Assembly: GCA_024695725.1 (NCBI GenBank)
Contig: JAILHQ010000137.1
Coordinates: forward strand, 1 to 48,073
DNA length: 48,073 nt
Source: Cyanobacteria bacterium RUI128
GTDB lineage: Bacteria > Cyanobacteriota > Vampirovibrionia > Gastranaerophilales > Gastranaerophilaceae
Direction: 5' to 3'
The notes under the pieces were generated by a model that was given only the letters and a program-made list of their open reading frames with translations, had not been told where the DNA came from and did not search any database. Both the position numbers and the translations under genes were made by a program. Below, in pieces: positions 1-8,689 of the stretch. Each line of letters starts with the position of its first letter. Position 1 is the first letter of the stretch.

Positions 1-44
1 GCGGTTAAGCTAAGTAATCTAGCTTGTGAAGCTGATAAACCCAT
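1..44 (-). CDS. Partial paralogue of the 245-1915 protein (N-terminus only)
   Basis: Read on the minus strand, an ATG at 44 opens a frame translating as MGLSASQARLLSLT before the window ends. The first eleven residues are identical to the start of the divergent protein at 245, so this is the 5' end of a paralogue. A GGAG Shine-Dalgarno (complement of 52-55) lies 7 nt upstream of the ATG. Function is unknown. Only 14 codons are visible, so length and domains cannot be judged. Confidence 0.7.
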   Translation of the reverse strand, partial: MGLSASQARLLSLT

Positions 45-120
45 GATTTTTCTCCATATAATTTTCCTATACTTCGATTTACGGCATAACTTACTTAAAT
101 CTTTAATTTTTGAACGTACT

Positions 121-169
121 TTGTTACATATCTTTACATTATAACACTTTATGTAAAATAATGTAACAA
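121..169. promoter_or_regulatory. Phased four-box dyad in the divergent intergenic region
   Basis: TTACAT occurs at 124-129 and 134-139, and its complement ATGTAA at 151-156 and 161-166. The two copies in each half are exactly 10 bp apart (one helical turn) and the halves mirror each other. The outer arms TTGTTACAT (121-129) and ATGTAACAA (161-169) match perfectly. The dyad sits midway between the divergent starts at 44 and 245, 76 to 77 bp from each. It could be an operator for a dimeric regulator, or an RNA hairpin (9 bp, 3x3 internal loop, 7 bp) followed by a short T run at 171-175. The operator reading is preferred because of the phasing and symmetry. Confidence 0.5.
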
Positions 170-244
170 CTTTTTCCCAAAAACTAAAGAAAAACTGAAA
201 AATGTCGTCAACAAAATTGTACGTACTTATTAGGATTTAGAAAA

Positions 245-1915
245 GTGGGATTATCAGCTTCACAAGCAAGATTACTAACATTAACAACCCGACTTCATAC
301 AGTTGAGGGCGAAGCTCAACGTTTGATGGCTGGGAAACTTAGATTATCCAATGATTCAGATCGTGTGTACCAAAAATATATTAATGCGCTTGATGAAGTA
401 ACATTAAAAACACGTCAGATAAATAACGCAACCGGCGATGATTGCTGGATTAATGCAACAGTTAACAGTTTAATGCGCTATGACGCTTCAGATGAAACAA
501 CCGGTTCGGTATTCTACGTACAAAATATGAAAGACGGCACCTTATATATGCCGGCTGATATTTGTAATTTTTATGATTCAGCATCAGATGAACGCGATTT
601 CGCTGAAAAATTCGGTGTAAAATATACAAGAATTGACGAAAATGAATCAATGATAATAAATTATCAAAACGCACTTAAAAAGGGATGGGACACTCTTATT
701 GCACCGACTGAAGAAGAAACAGAAGCCTTGCTTGCAGCGTATGATAAAGCAGTAGACAAAGACAGATCAAAGAAGCTGCTCGCGTCAACTATGCTGACTA
801 ACATCCCTGGCATAAGCACAGATGGGTTATATGAAACTAAGGCACTTAATGATGCAAGAGCAACAGGCTTTAAAAATGTTATACAAAACGTTATTTCTTC
901 AACACTGTATGAAACAGCCTACACAGCTGCAGAAAGAGGTGTTATAGAGGCTGCATATGATATGGCATCAGGCTCAGCAGATGCAACATACCCTGAAGAT
1001 ACAGTAACAGCAACGGACTTCAACGGCGGGACAAAAACTACAACAGTAACATACTTAATGTCAGAAATTAAAGCAACATATAACACTAAAGATTATGCTA
1101 AATCCGAAGCAAAAAAATTCTCAGGTAACGATATCTTTGAAATGATGCTTAACGGAGGGACCAGAACTCTGACCGGGACTAAACGAACAACCGAAACATA
1201 CGAATATTATTTCGCTCTGCCGCAAACTTCAACAGATGTCGCATACACAAATGCAGAAGACATATACGATACAGCTGTAATCAATGGTTCAACTGCAAAA
1301 AGCATTCTCAACAGCTACAACTCATCTATAACAAGATATGGAGAAGCATTGACAAAAATCTTTACAAGAGTCAGCAATGAATGCACTTTTGAAGAAGACT
1401 TCTTAACAACCAACGGTTTAACAAATCAGGATATAGTAAACTACCGTAAATACGCAGAATACAAAAGTGATTACGAACACTATACACCGCTTATCACTTT
1501 TGTTCCTGACGACAAAGTTAAAGCTGAATACTACGAACAAGTGTATAACGCTATTAAAGCAGCAGGCGGATACACAAAAATATTTGATGCAACAGCTCAA
1601 AGCTCTTCATGGGTAACCAACATGGTTAAGAGTGCTCAGGTTATACTTACAACTTGGGACTATGAAACTGAGACACTTTCAAAAACAGCAGATAGCCTCC
1701 ACTATAACTTAAGAGAAATTGCCGATAACAACGCAATTGAAGTAGCAGGACAAAAATATGAAGATGAACTCACGACAATCAACGCTAAAGATGCAAGATA
1801 CGATACAAGATTAGAAAAACTCGATTCGGAAAGAAGTGCAATAACAACTGAAATTGAATCACTTAAACAAGTAGCAAAAGAGAACGTTGAATCGACGTTT
1901 AAGCTATACACTTAG
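245..1915 (+). CDS. Hypothetical protein of a lineage-specific family with MGLSASQARLL N-terminus
   Basis: The 556-residue protein starts at GTG 245, 9 nt after AGGA (232-235). That start is supported because it makes the N-terminus match the divergent paralogue at 1-44. The first 60 or so residues read as an amphipathic helix rich in charged and Ala/Leu positions. The centre is rich in Thr, Tyr, Asp and Ala, and the C-terminus (about 490-556) is again coiled-coil-like. There is no classical signal peptide, membrane segment or catalytic motif that I recognise. Composition (acidic, Thr/Asn/Tyr-rich) suggests an exported or surface-assembled protein, which is inference only. Its stop overlaps the convergent stop of the phospholipase D-like gene by 4 bp, with no terminator between them. 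Confidence 0.7.
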   Translation: MGLSASQARLLTLTTRLHTVEGEAQRLMAGKLRLSNDSDRVYQKYINALDEVTLKTRQINNATGDDCWINATVNSLMRYDASDETTGSVFYVQNMKDGTLYMPADICNFYDSASDERDFAEKFGVKYTRIDENESMIINYQNALKKGWDTLIAPTEEETEALLAAYDKAVDKDRSKKLLASTMLTNIPGISTDGLYETKALNDARATGFKNVIQNVISSTLYETAYTAAERGVIEAAYDMASGSADATYPEDTVTATDFNGGTKTTTVTYLMSEIKATYNTKDYAKSEAKKFSGNDIFEMMLNGGTRTLTGTKRTTETYEYYFALPQTSTDVAYTNAEDIYDTAVINGSTAKSILNSYNSSITRYGEALTKIFTRVSNECTFEEDFLTTNGLTNQDIVNYRKYAEYKSDYEHYTPLITFVPDDKVKAEYYEQVYNAIKAAGGYTKIFDATAQSSSWVTNMVKSAQVILTTWDYETETLSKTADSLHYNLREIADNNAIEVAGQKYEDELTTINAKDARYDTRLEKLDSERSAITTEIESLKQVAKENVESTFKLYT

Positions 1916-3702
1916 CGTTTAGGGAACTTTTTTAATTTTGCCTTACACCCTTCGTCATCATAATCGGTCTTACCGTCATAGTCATTATCTATGCCGTCAT
2001 TGCAAGAACCGACAGAGTATATGCTTTCGGCACTAACATCGTGGGTTAACCAATAATCAGGTATTCTGTTCCATAAGTAAATAAAGAACTTTTTATAAAA
2101 CTTCGTTATTTCCGGGTTCTCTATAAGGAGCATATTCTCATCATTCTTGAAGTTTCCGCTTCTGGAAAAGTTCATTGAGCCAATAATAGCATATTTGTCA
2201 TCTATTAAAATAGACTTAGAATGCAACTTCCCCGCATAATTTTCTGTTTTGACCAATACACCGTTTGTTCTGAGCAAGTGATGCTTAGAATAGTTATTTT
2301 TTGCATTTGTGGCATCTACAATGATTTTTATATCCACCCCACGCTTTTTAGCATTTAATAATGCGTTTGCAATATTTGTCTCTGTTATTAAAAATGTCGG
2401 AATATAAATATACTTTTTGGCTTCATTTATCTTTGGCACAATAAGAGCGTTAATAACATTATCTTTGGGAGAATAATATACCGATACAAAAGAATTACCA
2501 ACATTTATCCTGTACTTATTCAACAACTGAGATTTTAAATTGTGAAATTTAGAGTTATACATTTGCTCAAATTCCTGAGTATAAATTTGAGCAATTTGCT
2601 TAGAGTTAATAAGAAGGACACAATTTGAGTTATAGTCAGACATATCTGTATAACTGAGATTTGCAGAACCTGTCACAACCCTTTCCCTGTCAAATATATA
2701 GAACTTATTGTGCATTATGGAATTGGTATACCCGGACTTGTCTTTAAGATATTGTGGTGCAATATCCGTAGAGGTATTTCTAATAAGTTTTGCAAAATAG
2801 CTTGTATTTGCATAAATATTTCCGCTTTTAGTGTCAGTATCGTGCACAAGTCTAACCTTTACTCCTCTTAATATTGCGCGTTTAATTGCCTGTTCTATCT
2901 TCGGAACTCTGTCATATCCGTATATTGCAATATCAATTGACGTCTTTGAATTATCAATCTGCTTTATAAGTTCCCTGCAAACAGGGGTGTTCCCATTCCT
3001 GTTTGGCTTTAAATGCGTTGTGTGATCTGTTAGAAATATCTTAATATTGCCGCAAGACAATTCCAGATCATTATGACTTGTCGACTTTTGCTTTATATGC
3101 GTATGCTGCTTCTTATGTACACAAAAATTACACCCTTTAGCCCCTTTAGGAAGCTGAGATTTAGCCACAAGGACATAATTATGAGCCTTATTACCATACT
3201 CACAGTCAAGCATGTGATACTTATTACTTTTTGTATTATATAGTCTGTAATCGGCCTTATTTATTTGGTTCAATCTTTTTTGATAGGCTTTGATGTTCAC
3301 AGGCGAGTTATCTTTAAATAAATAACCGGATCTTTGGATAATTTGCTGATAATCTTCCCCATTGATGTATACCCGCCCCTTCTTAAACAAAATCTTCTTA
3401 TCAAGCAAAACATCATTGATATATTTTTCTGTTAAATAATAAAAGGCATAGTGAGTCTTATCATCAAGTTTTAAGACATCATCAAGATTTGACTTGTGCT
3501 TTGTTATATACTGATACCCCTGCAAGACTTTAACAGTCTCATCATCGTCAACAACACCGTTTGAATTTATATCTACAACAATCTCGTCAGGCGCAATTAC
3601 ACTGATAACATCATAATAATTACGCTGAGAAGACTGCAGGCACGCAAAAAGCACGAACAGAATAATCAATACAATAATGGCAATATATTCGCGCTTTTTC
3701 AT
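1912..3702 (-). CDS. Exported phospholipase D-like protein with EF-hand-type loops
   Basis: The 596-residue protein has two complete HxKxxxxD motifs (H331/K333/D338 and H494/K496/D501), each followed by a GSxN(L/F)S stretch. This is the bipartite active site of the PLD superfamily, which cleaves phosphodiesters in lipids or nucleic acids. A membrane segment at about 6-22 ends in LFAC (C21), either a weak lipobox or a signal anchor. D44-x-N46-x-N48-G-x-V-x-x-x-E55 fits an EF-hand loop, and a D/N-rich run at about 569-581 looks like a thrombospondin type 3 calcium repeat. Residues 162-194 carry a Cys/His pattern (YHMLDC ... CNFC) that could bind zinc. It is last in the minus-strand operon, 12 nt after the peptidase, with GGGAG before its ATG. 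The substrate is unknown. Confidence 0.85.
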   Translation of the reverse strand: MKKREYIAIIVLIILFVLFACLQSSQRNYYDVISVIAPDEIVVDINSNGVVDDDETVKVLQGYQYITKHKSNLDDVLKLDDKTHYAFYYLTEKYINDVLLDKKILFKKGRVYINGEDYQQIIQRSGYLFKDNSPVNIKAYQKRLNQINKADYRLYNTKSNKYHMLDCEYGNKAHNYVLVAKSQLPKGAKGCNFCVHKKQHTHIKQKSTSHNDLELSCGNIKIFLTDHTTHLKPNRNGNTPVCRELIKQIDNSKTSIDIAIYGYDRVPKIEQAIKRAILRGVKVRLVHDTDTKSGNIYANTSYFAKLIRNTSTDIAPQYLKDKSGYTNSIMHNKFYIFDRERVVTGSANLSYTDMSDYNSNCVLLINSKQIAQIYTQEFEQMYNSKFHNLKSQLLNKYRINVGNSFVSVYYSPKDNVINALIVPKINEAKKYIYIPTFLITETNIANALLNAKKRGVDIKIIVDATNAKNNYSKHHLLRTNGVLVKTENYAGKLHSKSILIDDKYAIIGSMNFSRSGNFKNDENMLLIENPEITKFYKKFFIYLWNRIPDYWLTHDVSAESIYSVGSCNDGIDNDYDGKTDYDDEGCKAKLKKFPKR

Positions 3703-3714
3703 TATTTCTCCCGT

Positions 3715-4950
3715 TTATGAATTAAATTCAATAAATAATTCTTTGATTATAGAGTATCCTTTAAGCAATGTTGTGAAATCGACTTTTTCATTTGCAGAAT
3801 GCATATTATAAACATCTGCAAGTCCGAGTAAAAACGGCATAAAGGTTTCACCTTTTGAGTTTTTCTGATGAGCATAAATATGGGTTTCAGCCCCAGCGTG
3901 GAAAGAAGATACTTCATTTTGAATTCCGAGTTTATTACAAACTTTAGTGTGCAGTTCAGGTATAGAATCATCAGCCGCCTTTTCAAAAGGTGGGAGATGA
4001 ACTTCAAAGTTTATTTCAGCCTTTGCCAGACTGTCATATTTTTTATTAAAATCTTCAACACACTTTTTCATTATATTTTTTAATTCTTCTTCCTTTTCAA
4101 CACTCGCACTTCTTATGGAATAAGAGGCTCTTGCATCAGTGTTAATAATATTTGTTGAAGACTTTTGAATTATGGTATTTATGTAATCAGGTGAATTTAC
4201 CTGGTCATCTATAAGTGACTTAACAGCGTTCTGAATCCCGCCTGCAACAATTGCTCCTAAATTACAAGAAGTAATAACCCCAGTTTCATCCTCATAATAT
4301 ACACCCTGAGGGAAATTATTAAGAAGTTCGGCAATGAGCTTTGCTGCATTTAATCTTGTCCTGTCACCAATATCAATACCCGAGTGTCCACCGACATGAC
4401 CTTTAACAAATATTTTTGCATTTGTATAACTTGCACCCGAGATTTGAACCTGAGCCAGTTTGTCTGCATCACAAACCAAAATATATTTTGATTTTATTTT
4501 AGAAAATTCAACATGCTCAATTCCGCTCATATTAGTTTCTTCATCACGAGTGAAGGTAATTTCAAGCCCGCCATGTTTGATACTTTTATCGTTAACAACT
4601 TCTTTTGCAAGATAAAGCGCAGATGCTACTCCAACCTTATCGTCAGCACCAAGAGTGCGGTTGTTCGCTTTAATAAAATTACCGTCAAGATTTAACTCAA
4701 TTGGAGATGCATCGCCCACTACGTCCATATGCGACGAAAACATAATAGGCTCTTTGCTTTCGTCTGTTGGCGGAACATAGATATACACATTTTTGTAATC
4801 ATCAAGTTGACAGTTTATACCATTATCACTACAAAAATTTTGTATCCACTTAATAACCTCTTCCTCGTGCAAGGATGGTGAAGGTATTTCAGCAAGAGAA
4901 CAGAATATATCTAACAGTTCATTTTCTTTTCTTAGTGCATCAATGCTCAT
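3715..4950 (-). CDS. M20-family metallopeptidase, peptidase T-like
   Basis: The 411-residue protein follows the M20 di-zinc aminopeptidase plan. SSHMDVV gives H74 and D76, TLGADDKVG gives the bridging D103, and the TRDEE run supplies the catalytic and ligand glutamates near 137-138. A DAD at about 160 and an H near the C-terminus (FHAGAE) complete the set. Family members (PepT and relatives) release N-terminal residues from small peptides in the cytoplasm, and no signal peptide is seen here, consistent with that. It sits between the glycoside hydrolase and PLD genes with about 12 nt on each side, so it is co-transcribed with exported proteins. AAGGGG precedes the ATG. Exact peptide specificity cannot be read from sequence. 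Confidence 0.8.
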   Translation of the reverse strand: MSIDALRKENELLDIFCSLAEIPSPSLHEEEVIKWIQNFCSDNGINCQLDDYKNVYIYVPPTDESKEPIMFSSHMDVVGDASPIELNLDGNFIKANNRTLGADDKVGVASALYLAKEVVNDKSIKHGGLEITFTRDEETNMSGIEHVEFSKIKSKYILVCDADKLAQVQISGASYTNAKIFVKGHVGGHSGIDIGDRTRLNAAKLIAELLNNFPQGVYYEDETGVITSCNLGAIVAGGIQNAVKSLIDDQVNSPDYINTIIQKSSTNIINTDARASYSIRSASVEKEEELKNIMKKCVEDFNKKYDSLAKAEINFEVHLPPFEKAADDSIPELHTKVCNKLGIQNEVSSFHAGAETHIYAHQKNSKGETFMPFLLGLADVYNMHSANEKVDFTTLLKGYSIIKELFIEFNS

Positions 4951-4962
4951 ATTAATTCCCCT

Positions 4963-6759
4963 TTATTTTTGTTTCTTTTTTCTTTTAATACGTTTTTTCT
5001 TTTTAGTTTGTACATTTGGATTAGTAATACTTTCTTTCAGAGTATTAATATATTTATCCTGTAAATGTGCATAATCAAATATACTAAAGCCGTCTGTATG
5101 CAGTTTCCTTGCTTCATGAATTTCACGAACAAGATCCGATTCAGAACCGTTCATAAATACCGTAAACAAACCTGCATAGAGTTTGGTCTTTCTGTTTTTG
5201 TACCTGATCACTTCTTTCATCATTTCAGCTGCAGTTGCAGGATCACAGGTCAGAAACAGTGGAGTAAAACCATCAACATAGTCATTACTTGTCCACACTT
5301 CCCAGTCCTGATGTTTATTTTCTAAGGCTGAATATTTATTTGGGAAAATAACCGCTGTAAGTGTAATTTTATTTGACCTGCAGATTTTTGATAATCGTCT
5401 TACGAACTCAGTAACCTTACCTCGCCTGTAATCATTCCACGCCTGCCAGCATTTATCGGTAGGGTCAATTGCAACAGGATCAACTCCGTATATAGACTTA
5501 AAATCATTTCTTGCATAGCAGGTGTATCCCCAGGCGCCACCGTCACTTCCGGCTGTTCGCGGAATAGAACTCTGCGGGAATCTGATGTAGTCCATATTTA
5601 TCCCATCAAGCTGATAATCATATATCATTTCGCACGCTAACTGAAGCAAGAAGGTTTGAACTTCAGGGTTCGCAGGATCAAGGAAATATCCGTTATGTTC
5701 GGTTGAACACTGAACAGGTTTATCAGAATCATAGCCGTTTTTGGTAAGATTTGCCCAACTCGGGCTTACGGCTAAAATACTCTTTTTATTAGAATCAGGG
5801 CGTTTATTACCCACATAGAAGGTTTCAAACCAGGCATGTACTTTCATATTTCTCTTATGAGCCTCTTCTATGAAGGTCTTAAGAACATCAAGATTTCCGA
5901 ACTGTGGGTTTTCCTGGATAAAACCGTATTTTTCCATTGTCTTTGACGGAAAAATAGTCATTCCGTGATAGTAAGTTTCAAGGAATATGTTGTTAAAGCC
6001 GGCATCAGAAAGTTTACTTACTACATAAACAACATCTTCCCGGGTTTTGCATGCAGGTCTAATCCAAACCCCTTTTAATTCGGATTCTTTGTATGGCACA
6101 GCCATTGATAGTGCCTTATTTGCATATTCTATAGCAAGCTGTGAATATTCCTTTACCTGTGTAGGACGAGATTCAGCCTTTTTTATACAATTTTGGGAAG
6201 ATTTAATACCTTCTTCAATTCTTTTACTATCATAGTTTGAATCATGAGATATATAATACTTCATCACATCCTGAACTTCTTTAAGACATTCCTTTGCAGC
6301 GTATATATAGCTTTCTGGAGTCGTATAAACCGTTATTGAGTTATTATCTTTATCTACAAATACTTTTGTACCGATAATAATATTTTTGTTTATCCAGTTC
6401 TTAGCAGAACCATGACCGCTGATAACAAGCCCACCCTTAGGAATAAGTGAATCAGCACCGCTTAAGGCTACGACTGTATTATCTTTAACTATAGCCTCAG
6501 CGCCGAACTCGTTTGTTCCGGTTCTTCTTCCGTATGATTCAGTATAAACCACAAGCTGATTTGAACCCCTAAATCCCGGGAATGCACTGTTCTTTTTGCA
6601 CGTTGTAACGTTTGGGTTTATCATACTTATGCTTCTCGATGACTTTGAATATATAACTTCATCTTGTTTAGGTACGTAATCAGTATAAACATCTTCTGCA
6701 TATGCTGCTGACATTAATCCTGTGCAAAACAGAAAAAATATCACTAAAATCTTCTTCAT
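4963..6759 (-). CDS. Exported GHL10-type family 10 glycoside hydrolase-like protein
   Basis: The 598-residue protein has a clear signal peptide (MKKILVIFFLFCTGLMSAAYA). Residues 60-150 carry the accessory domain often seen in this family (the GTNEFGAEAIV and LVISGHG stretches). From about 227 the GHL10 TIM barrel runs to about 580, with GVWIRP at the first strand, KVHAWFE, a YFLDPANP stretch and DGINMDYIRFP. The conserved D and E/D after the barrel strands are present, but the substrate is not known for this class; related YngK-type proteins are presumed to act on cell-wall or exopolysaccharide. The last 20 residues are almost all Lys/Arg. ATGA overlap with the upstream TPR gene shows translational coupling. 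Confidence 0.85.
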   Translation of the reverse strand: MKKILVIFFLFCTGLMSAAYAEDVYTDYVPKQDEVIYSKSSRSISMINPNVTTCKKNSAFPGFRGSNQLVVYTESYGRRTGTNEFGAEAIVKDNTVVALSGADSLIPKGGLVISGHGSAKNWINKNIIIGTKVFVDKDNNSITVYTTPESYIYAAKECLKEVQDVMKYYISHDSNYDSKRIEEGIKSSQNCIKKAESRPTQVKEYSQLAIEYANKALSMAVPYKESELKGVWIRPACKTREDVVYVVSKLSDAGFNNIFLETYYHGMTIFPSKTMEKYGFIQENPQFGNLDVLKTFIEEAHKRNMKVHAWFETFYVGNKRPDSNKKSILAVSPSWANLTKNGYDSDKPVQCSTEHNGYFLDPANPEVQTFLLQLACEMIYDYQLDGINMDYIRFPQSSIPRTAGSDGGAWGYTCYARNDFKSIYGVDPVAIDPTDKCWQAWNDYRRGKVTEFVRRLSKICRSNKITLTAVIFPNKYSALENKHQDWEVWTSNDYVDGFTPLFLTCDPATAAEMMKEVIRYKNRKTKLYAGLFTVFMNGSESDLVREIHEARKLHTDGFSIFDYAHLQDKYINTLKESITNPNVQTKKKKRIKRKKKQK

Positions 6760-7406
6760 TGTTCAATCTCTCCCCGCCTTAGATTATAAAGCGAATTATT
6801 GTTCAGTAATTCTTCAAGCTCAAGTATTTTTTGTCTGAGTTCAGGAGAATCATTAAATACCAAAGCTCTCTTATAGTATAAAATTGCTGACGAAAAATCG
6901 CCAAATTTTTCATAAATTCTTCCAATTTGATAGATATTATAAAAATGGCTGTCATAGCCAGAATCATAAGCTTTTTTGTACAGTTTAAGCGCCTTTATAT
7001 ATCTGCCCCTGTCAAAGTAAAAATTTCCAAAGGAATAATAAGCATACGGATAATCAGGTAAAATATTTGCACTTCTTGAAAAATTTGAAATGGCATACCT
7101 GTCTTTACCAAGTTTATCAAATACTATACCAAGTCTTGCAAAATAGAGCGGATTATCTTTATTAATCTCACCTAATATCGAATAATCGCTCAAAAGCTGA
7201 TTAAGTATAATATACCTTTGTTTTGGATCTTCTGATGTCAGAAATGCCTGGAAAAGGTTCTCGGCTTCAGTACTGAGCTCTGCTTCATTTATTTTTGAAT
7301 AGTCGGTAGGTATTGAATATTGGACACTTCCTCTCTGCACTCCAAACGACATATTTAAAGTACACAAAAACAATACAACAAGAAAAATACCTTTAAATTT
7401 ACTCAA
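6756..7406 (-). CDS. Exported tetratricopeptide repeat protein
   Basis: The 216-residue protein has an N-terminal hydrophobic segment (about 5-22), probably a signal peptide. It is followed by at least three TPR-like helical pairs (about 80-190: SNFSRSANILPDYPYAYYSFGNF, and so on). TPR proteins act as protein-protein scaffolds. It leads the operon of exported hydrolases and could organise them, which is inference. The start is a TTG at 7406-7404 with AAGGAGAGGG just upstream; it is chosen because it gives MSKFKG followed by the hydrophobic stretch. Its stop overlaps the next gene by ATGA. Confidence 0.75.
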   Translation of the reverse strand: MSKFKGIFLVVLFLCTLNMSFGVQRGSVQYSIPTDYSKINEAELSTEAENLFQAFLTSEDPKQRYIILNQLLSDYSILGEINKDNPLYFARLGIVFDKLGKDRYAISNFSRSANILPDYPYAYYSFGNFYFDRGRYIKALKLYKKAYDSGYDSHFYNIYQIGRIYEKFGDFSSAILYYKRALVFNDSPELRQKILELEELLNNNSLYNLRRGEIEQ

Positions 7407-7427
7407 CTATCCCTCTCCTTATTAAAA

Positions 7428-7456
7428 ATTATAAGAAAAATAGGGTTAATAATCAA
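7428..7456 (-). promoter_or_regulatory. Sigma-70-type promoter for the TPR-hydrolase operon
   Basis: On the minus strand TTGATT (7456-7451), a 17-bp spacer and a perfect TATAAT (7433-7428) are seen. Predicted transcription start is near 7421, about 15 nt before the TTG start. Confidence 0.65.
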
Positions 7457-7519
7457 TAAATTAACATAAATTGTTTGTTAAAAATTTTAAAATTAAATGC
7501 TTACAATTTTTATTTGGTC

Positions 7520-7525
7520 TATAAT
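7520..7525 (+). promoter_or_regulatory. Minus-10 box placed for a leaderless dxr transcript
   Basis: A perfect TATAAT ends 6 nt before the dxr ATG at 7532, so transcription would begin at or next to the A of the start codon. There is no Shine-Dalgarno before that ATG. The -35 region is poor. Confidence 0.45.
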
Positions 7526-7531
7526 TTAGAT

Positions 7532-8689
7532 ATGAGAAAAAAAATTAGTATTCTTGGTTCAACAGGTTCAATCGGGACTCAGGCGTTAGAGGTTATTGAG
7601 AAATTGGGAGACAGATTTGAAATCATATCTCTTACCGCTGGAAGTAATGTTGACCTGCTTAACGAACAGATATCAAAATTTCACCCGAAATCAGTGTGCG
7701 TTTCAGATATAAACAGCAGAGAAAAGGTTACAGGGTGCAGCAAAGTCTTATATGGAACAGAGGGGCTTGAGGAAATCTGCTCTAATACGGAAAATGATAT
7801 TATACTTGTTGCAGTATCAGGTAAAATTGGTCTTAAACCAACAATAACAGCAATAAAGAACAAGATAAATATTGCACTGGCAAATAAAGAAACACTTGTT
7901 ATGGCAGGTGATATCGTTATGAATCTGTCAAAAGAAAATGGTGTCAGCATAATTCCGGTTGACAGTGAACATTGCGCAATTCATCAGTGCATTAAAGATA
8001 TTTCTCAGGTTGAAAAGCTTATTATAACTGCATCAGGCGGTCCTTTTTTAAACAAATCAATTAACGATATAAAATCTGCTACTGTCGAACAGGCGCTTGC
8101 TCATCCGAGATGGAATATGGGAAGAAAAATCACTGTTGACAGTGCTACCTTGATGAACAAAGGGCTTGAGATAATAGAAGCGCATCATTTATTTGATATG
8201 CCTTATGACAAGATTGATGTAGTAATTCACCCTCAAAGTATTGTTCACTCGGCAATAGAATATGTTGATGGAAGTGTAATTGCCCAAATCGGGCTTCCTA
8301 GCATGCACATACCTATACAGTATGCAATATGCTATCCGGAGCGCTTTAAAGGAATAAAATCAAAGAGTTTCAGTTTCTCAGAAATAGCAAGACTTGATTT
8401 CGAGGCACCTGACTTTGATAAATTCCCGTTCCTTAACCTTGCATATTCCGCAGGAAAAACCGGTGGAACTGCAACGGTAGCATTAAACGGTGCTGATGAA
8501 GAGGCGGTATTTGCCTTCTTAGACGGAAAAATCAAGCTGTACGATATTTACGATATTACTGAAAAAATTTATAGTTCACACACCCCAACACTAAAACCTA
8601 CAATTGAAGAGATTTTTGAAACAGATAAAGAGATAAGAATTAAAACAAGAGAATTAGTCAGGGAGCATTGCGAATGTTTGAGTATATAA
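7532..8689 (+). CDS. dxr: 1-deoxy-D-xylulose 5-phosphate reductoisomerase
   Basis: This cytoplasmic enzyme converts DXP to 2-C-methyl-D-erythritol 4-phosphate with NADPH, the first committed step of the MEP isoprenoid pathway. The 385-residue frame starts at ATG 7532 with MRKKISILGSTGSIG, the family's NADPH-binding start; the upstream in-frame TTG at 7475 would add an unrelated leader. VDSEHCAI carries the metal-binding D and E, HPRWNMG and DSATLMNKGLE are the substrate loops, and the length is typical. The ruvA ORF starts 16 nt before its stop, so the two are co-translated. This dxr sits away from the cdsA cluster, its usual place in many bacteria. Confidence 0.95.
   Translation: MRKKISILGSTGSIGTQALEVIEKLGDRFEIISLTAGSNVDLLNEQISKFHPKSVCVSDINSREKVTGCSKVLYGTEGLEEICSNTENDIILVAVSGKIGLKPTITAIKNKINIALANKETLVMAGDIVMNLSKENGVSIIPVDSEHCAIHQCIKDISQVEKLIITASGGPFLNKSINDIKSATVEQALAHPRWNMGRKITVDSATLMNKGLEIIEAHHLFDMPYDKIDVVIHPQSIVHSAIEYVDGSVIAQIGLPSMHIPIQYAICYPERFKGIKSKSFSFSEIARLDFEAPDFDKFPFLNLAYSAGKTGGTATVALNGADEEAVFAFLDGKIKLYDIYDITEKIYSSHTPTLKPTIEEIFETDKEIRIKTRELVREHCECLSI

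Noticed and set aside
121..175. A simple terminator for a plus-strand transcript
   Set aside because: No plus-strand gene lies upstream, and the 10-bp phasing with mirror symmetry is better explained by an operator, although a hairpin role cannot be excluded.
7475..7531. An upstream TTG start for dxr
   Set aside because: It would place 19 unrelated residues before the conserved N-terminus and would lie upstream of the likely -10 box.
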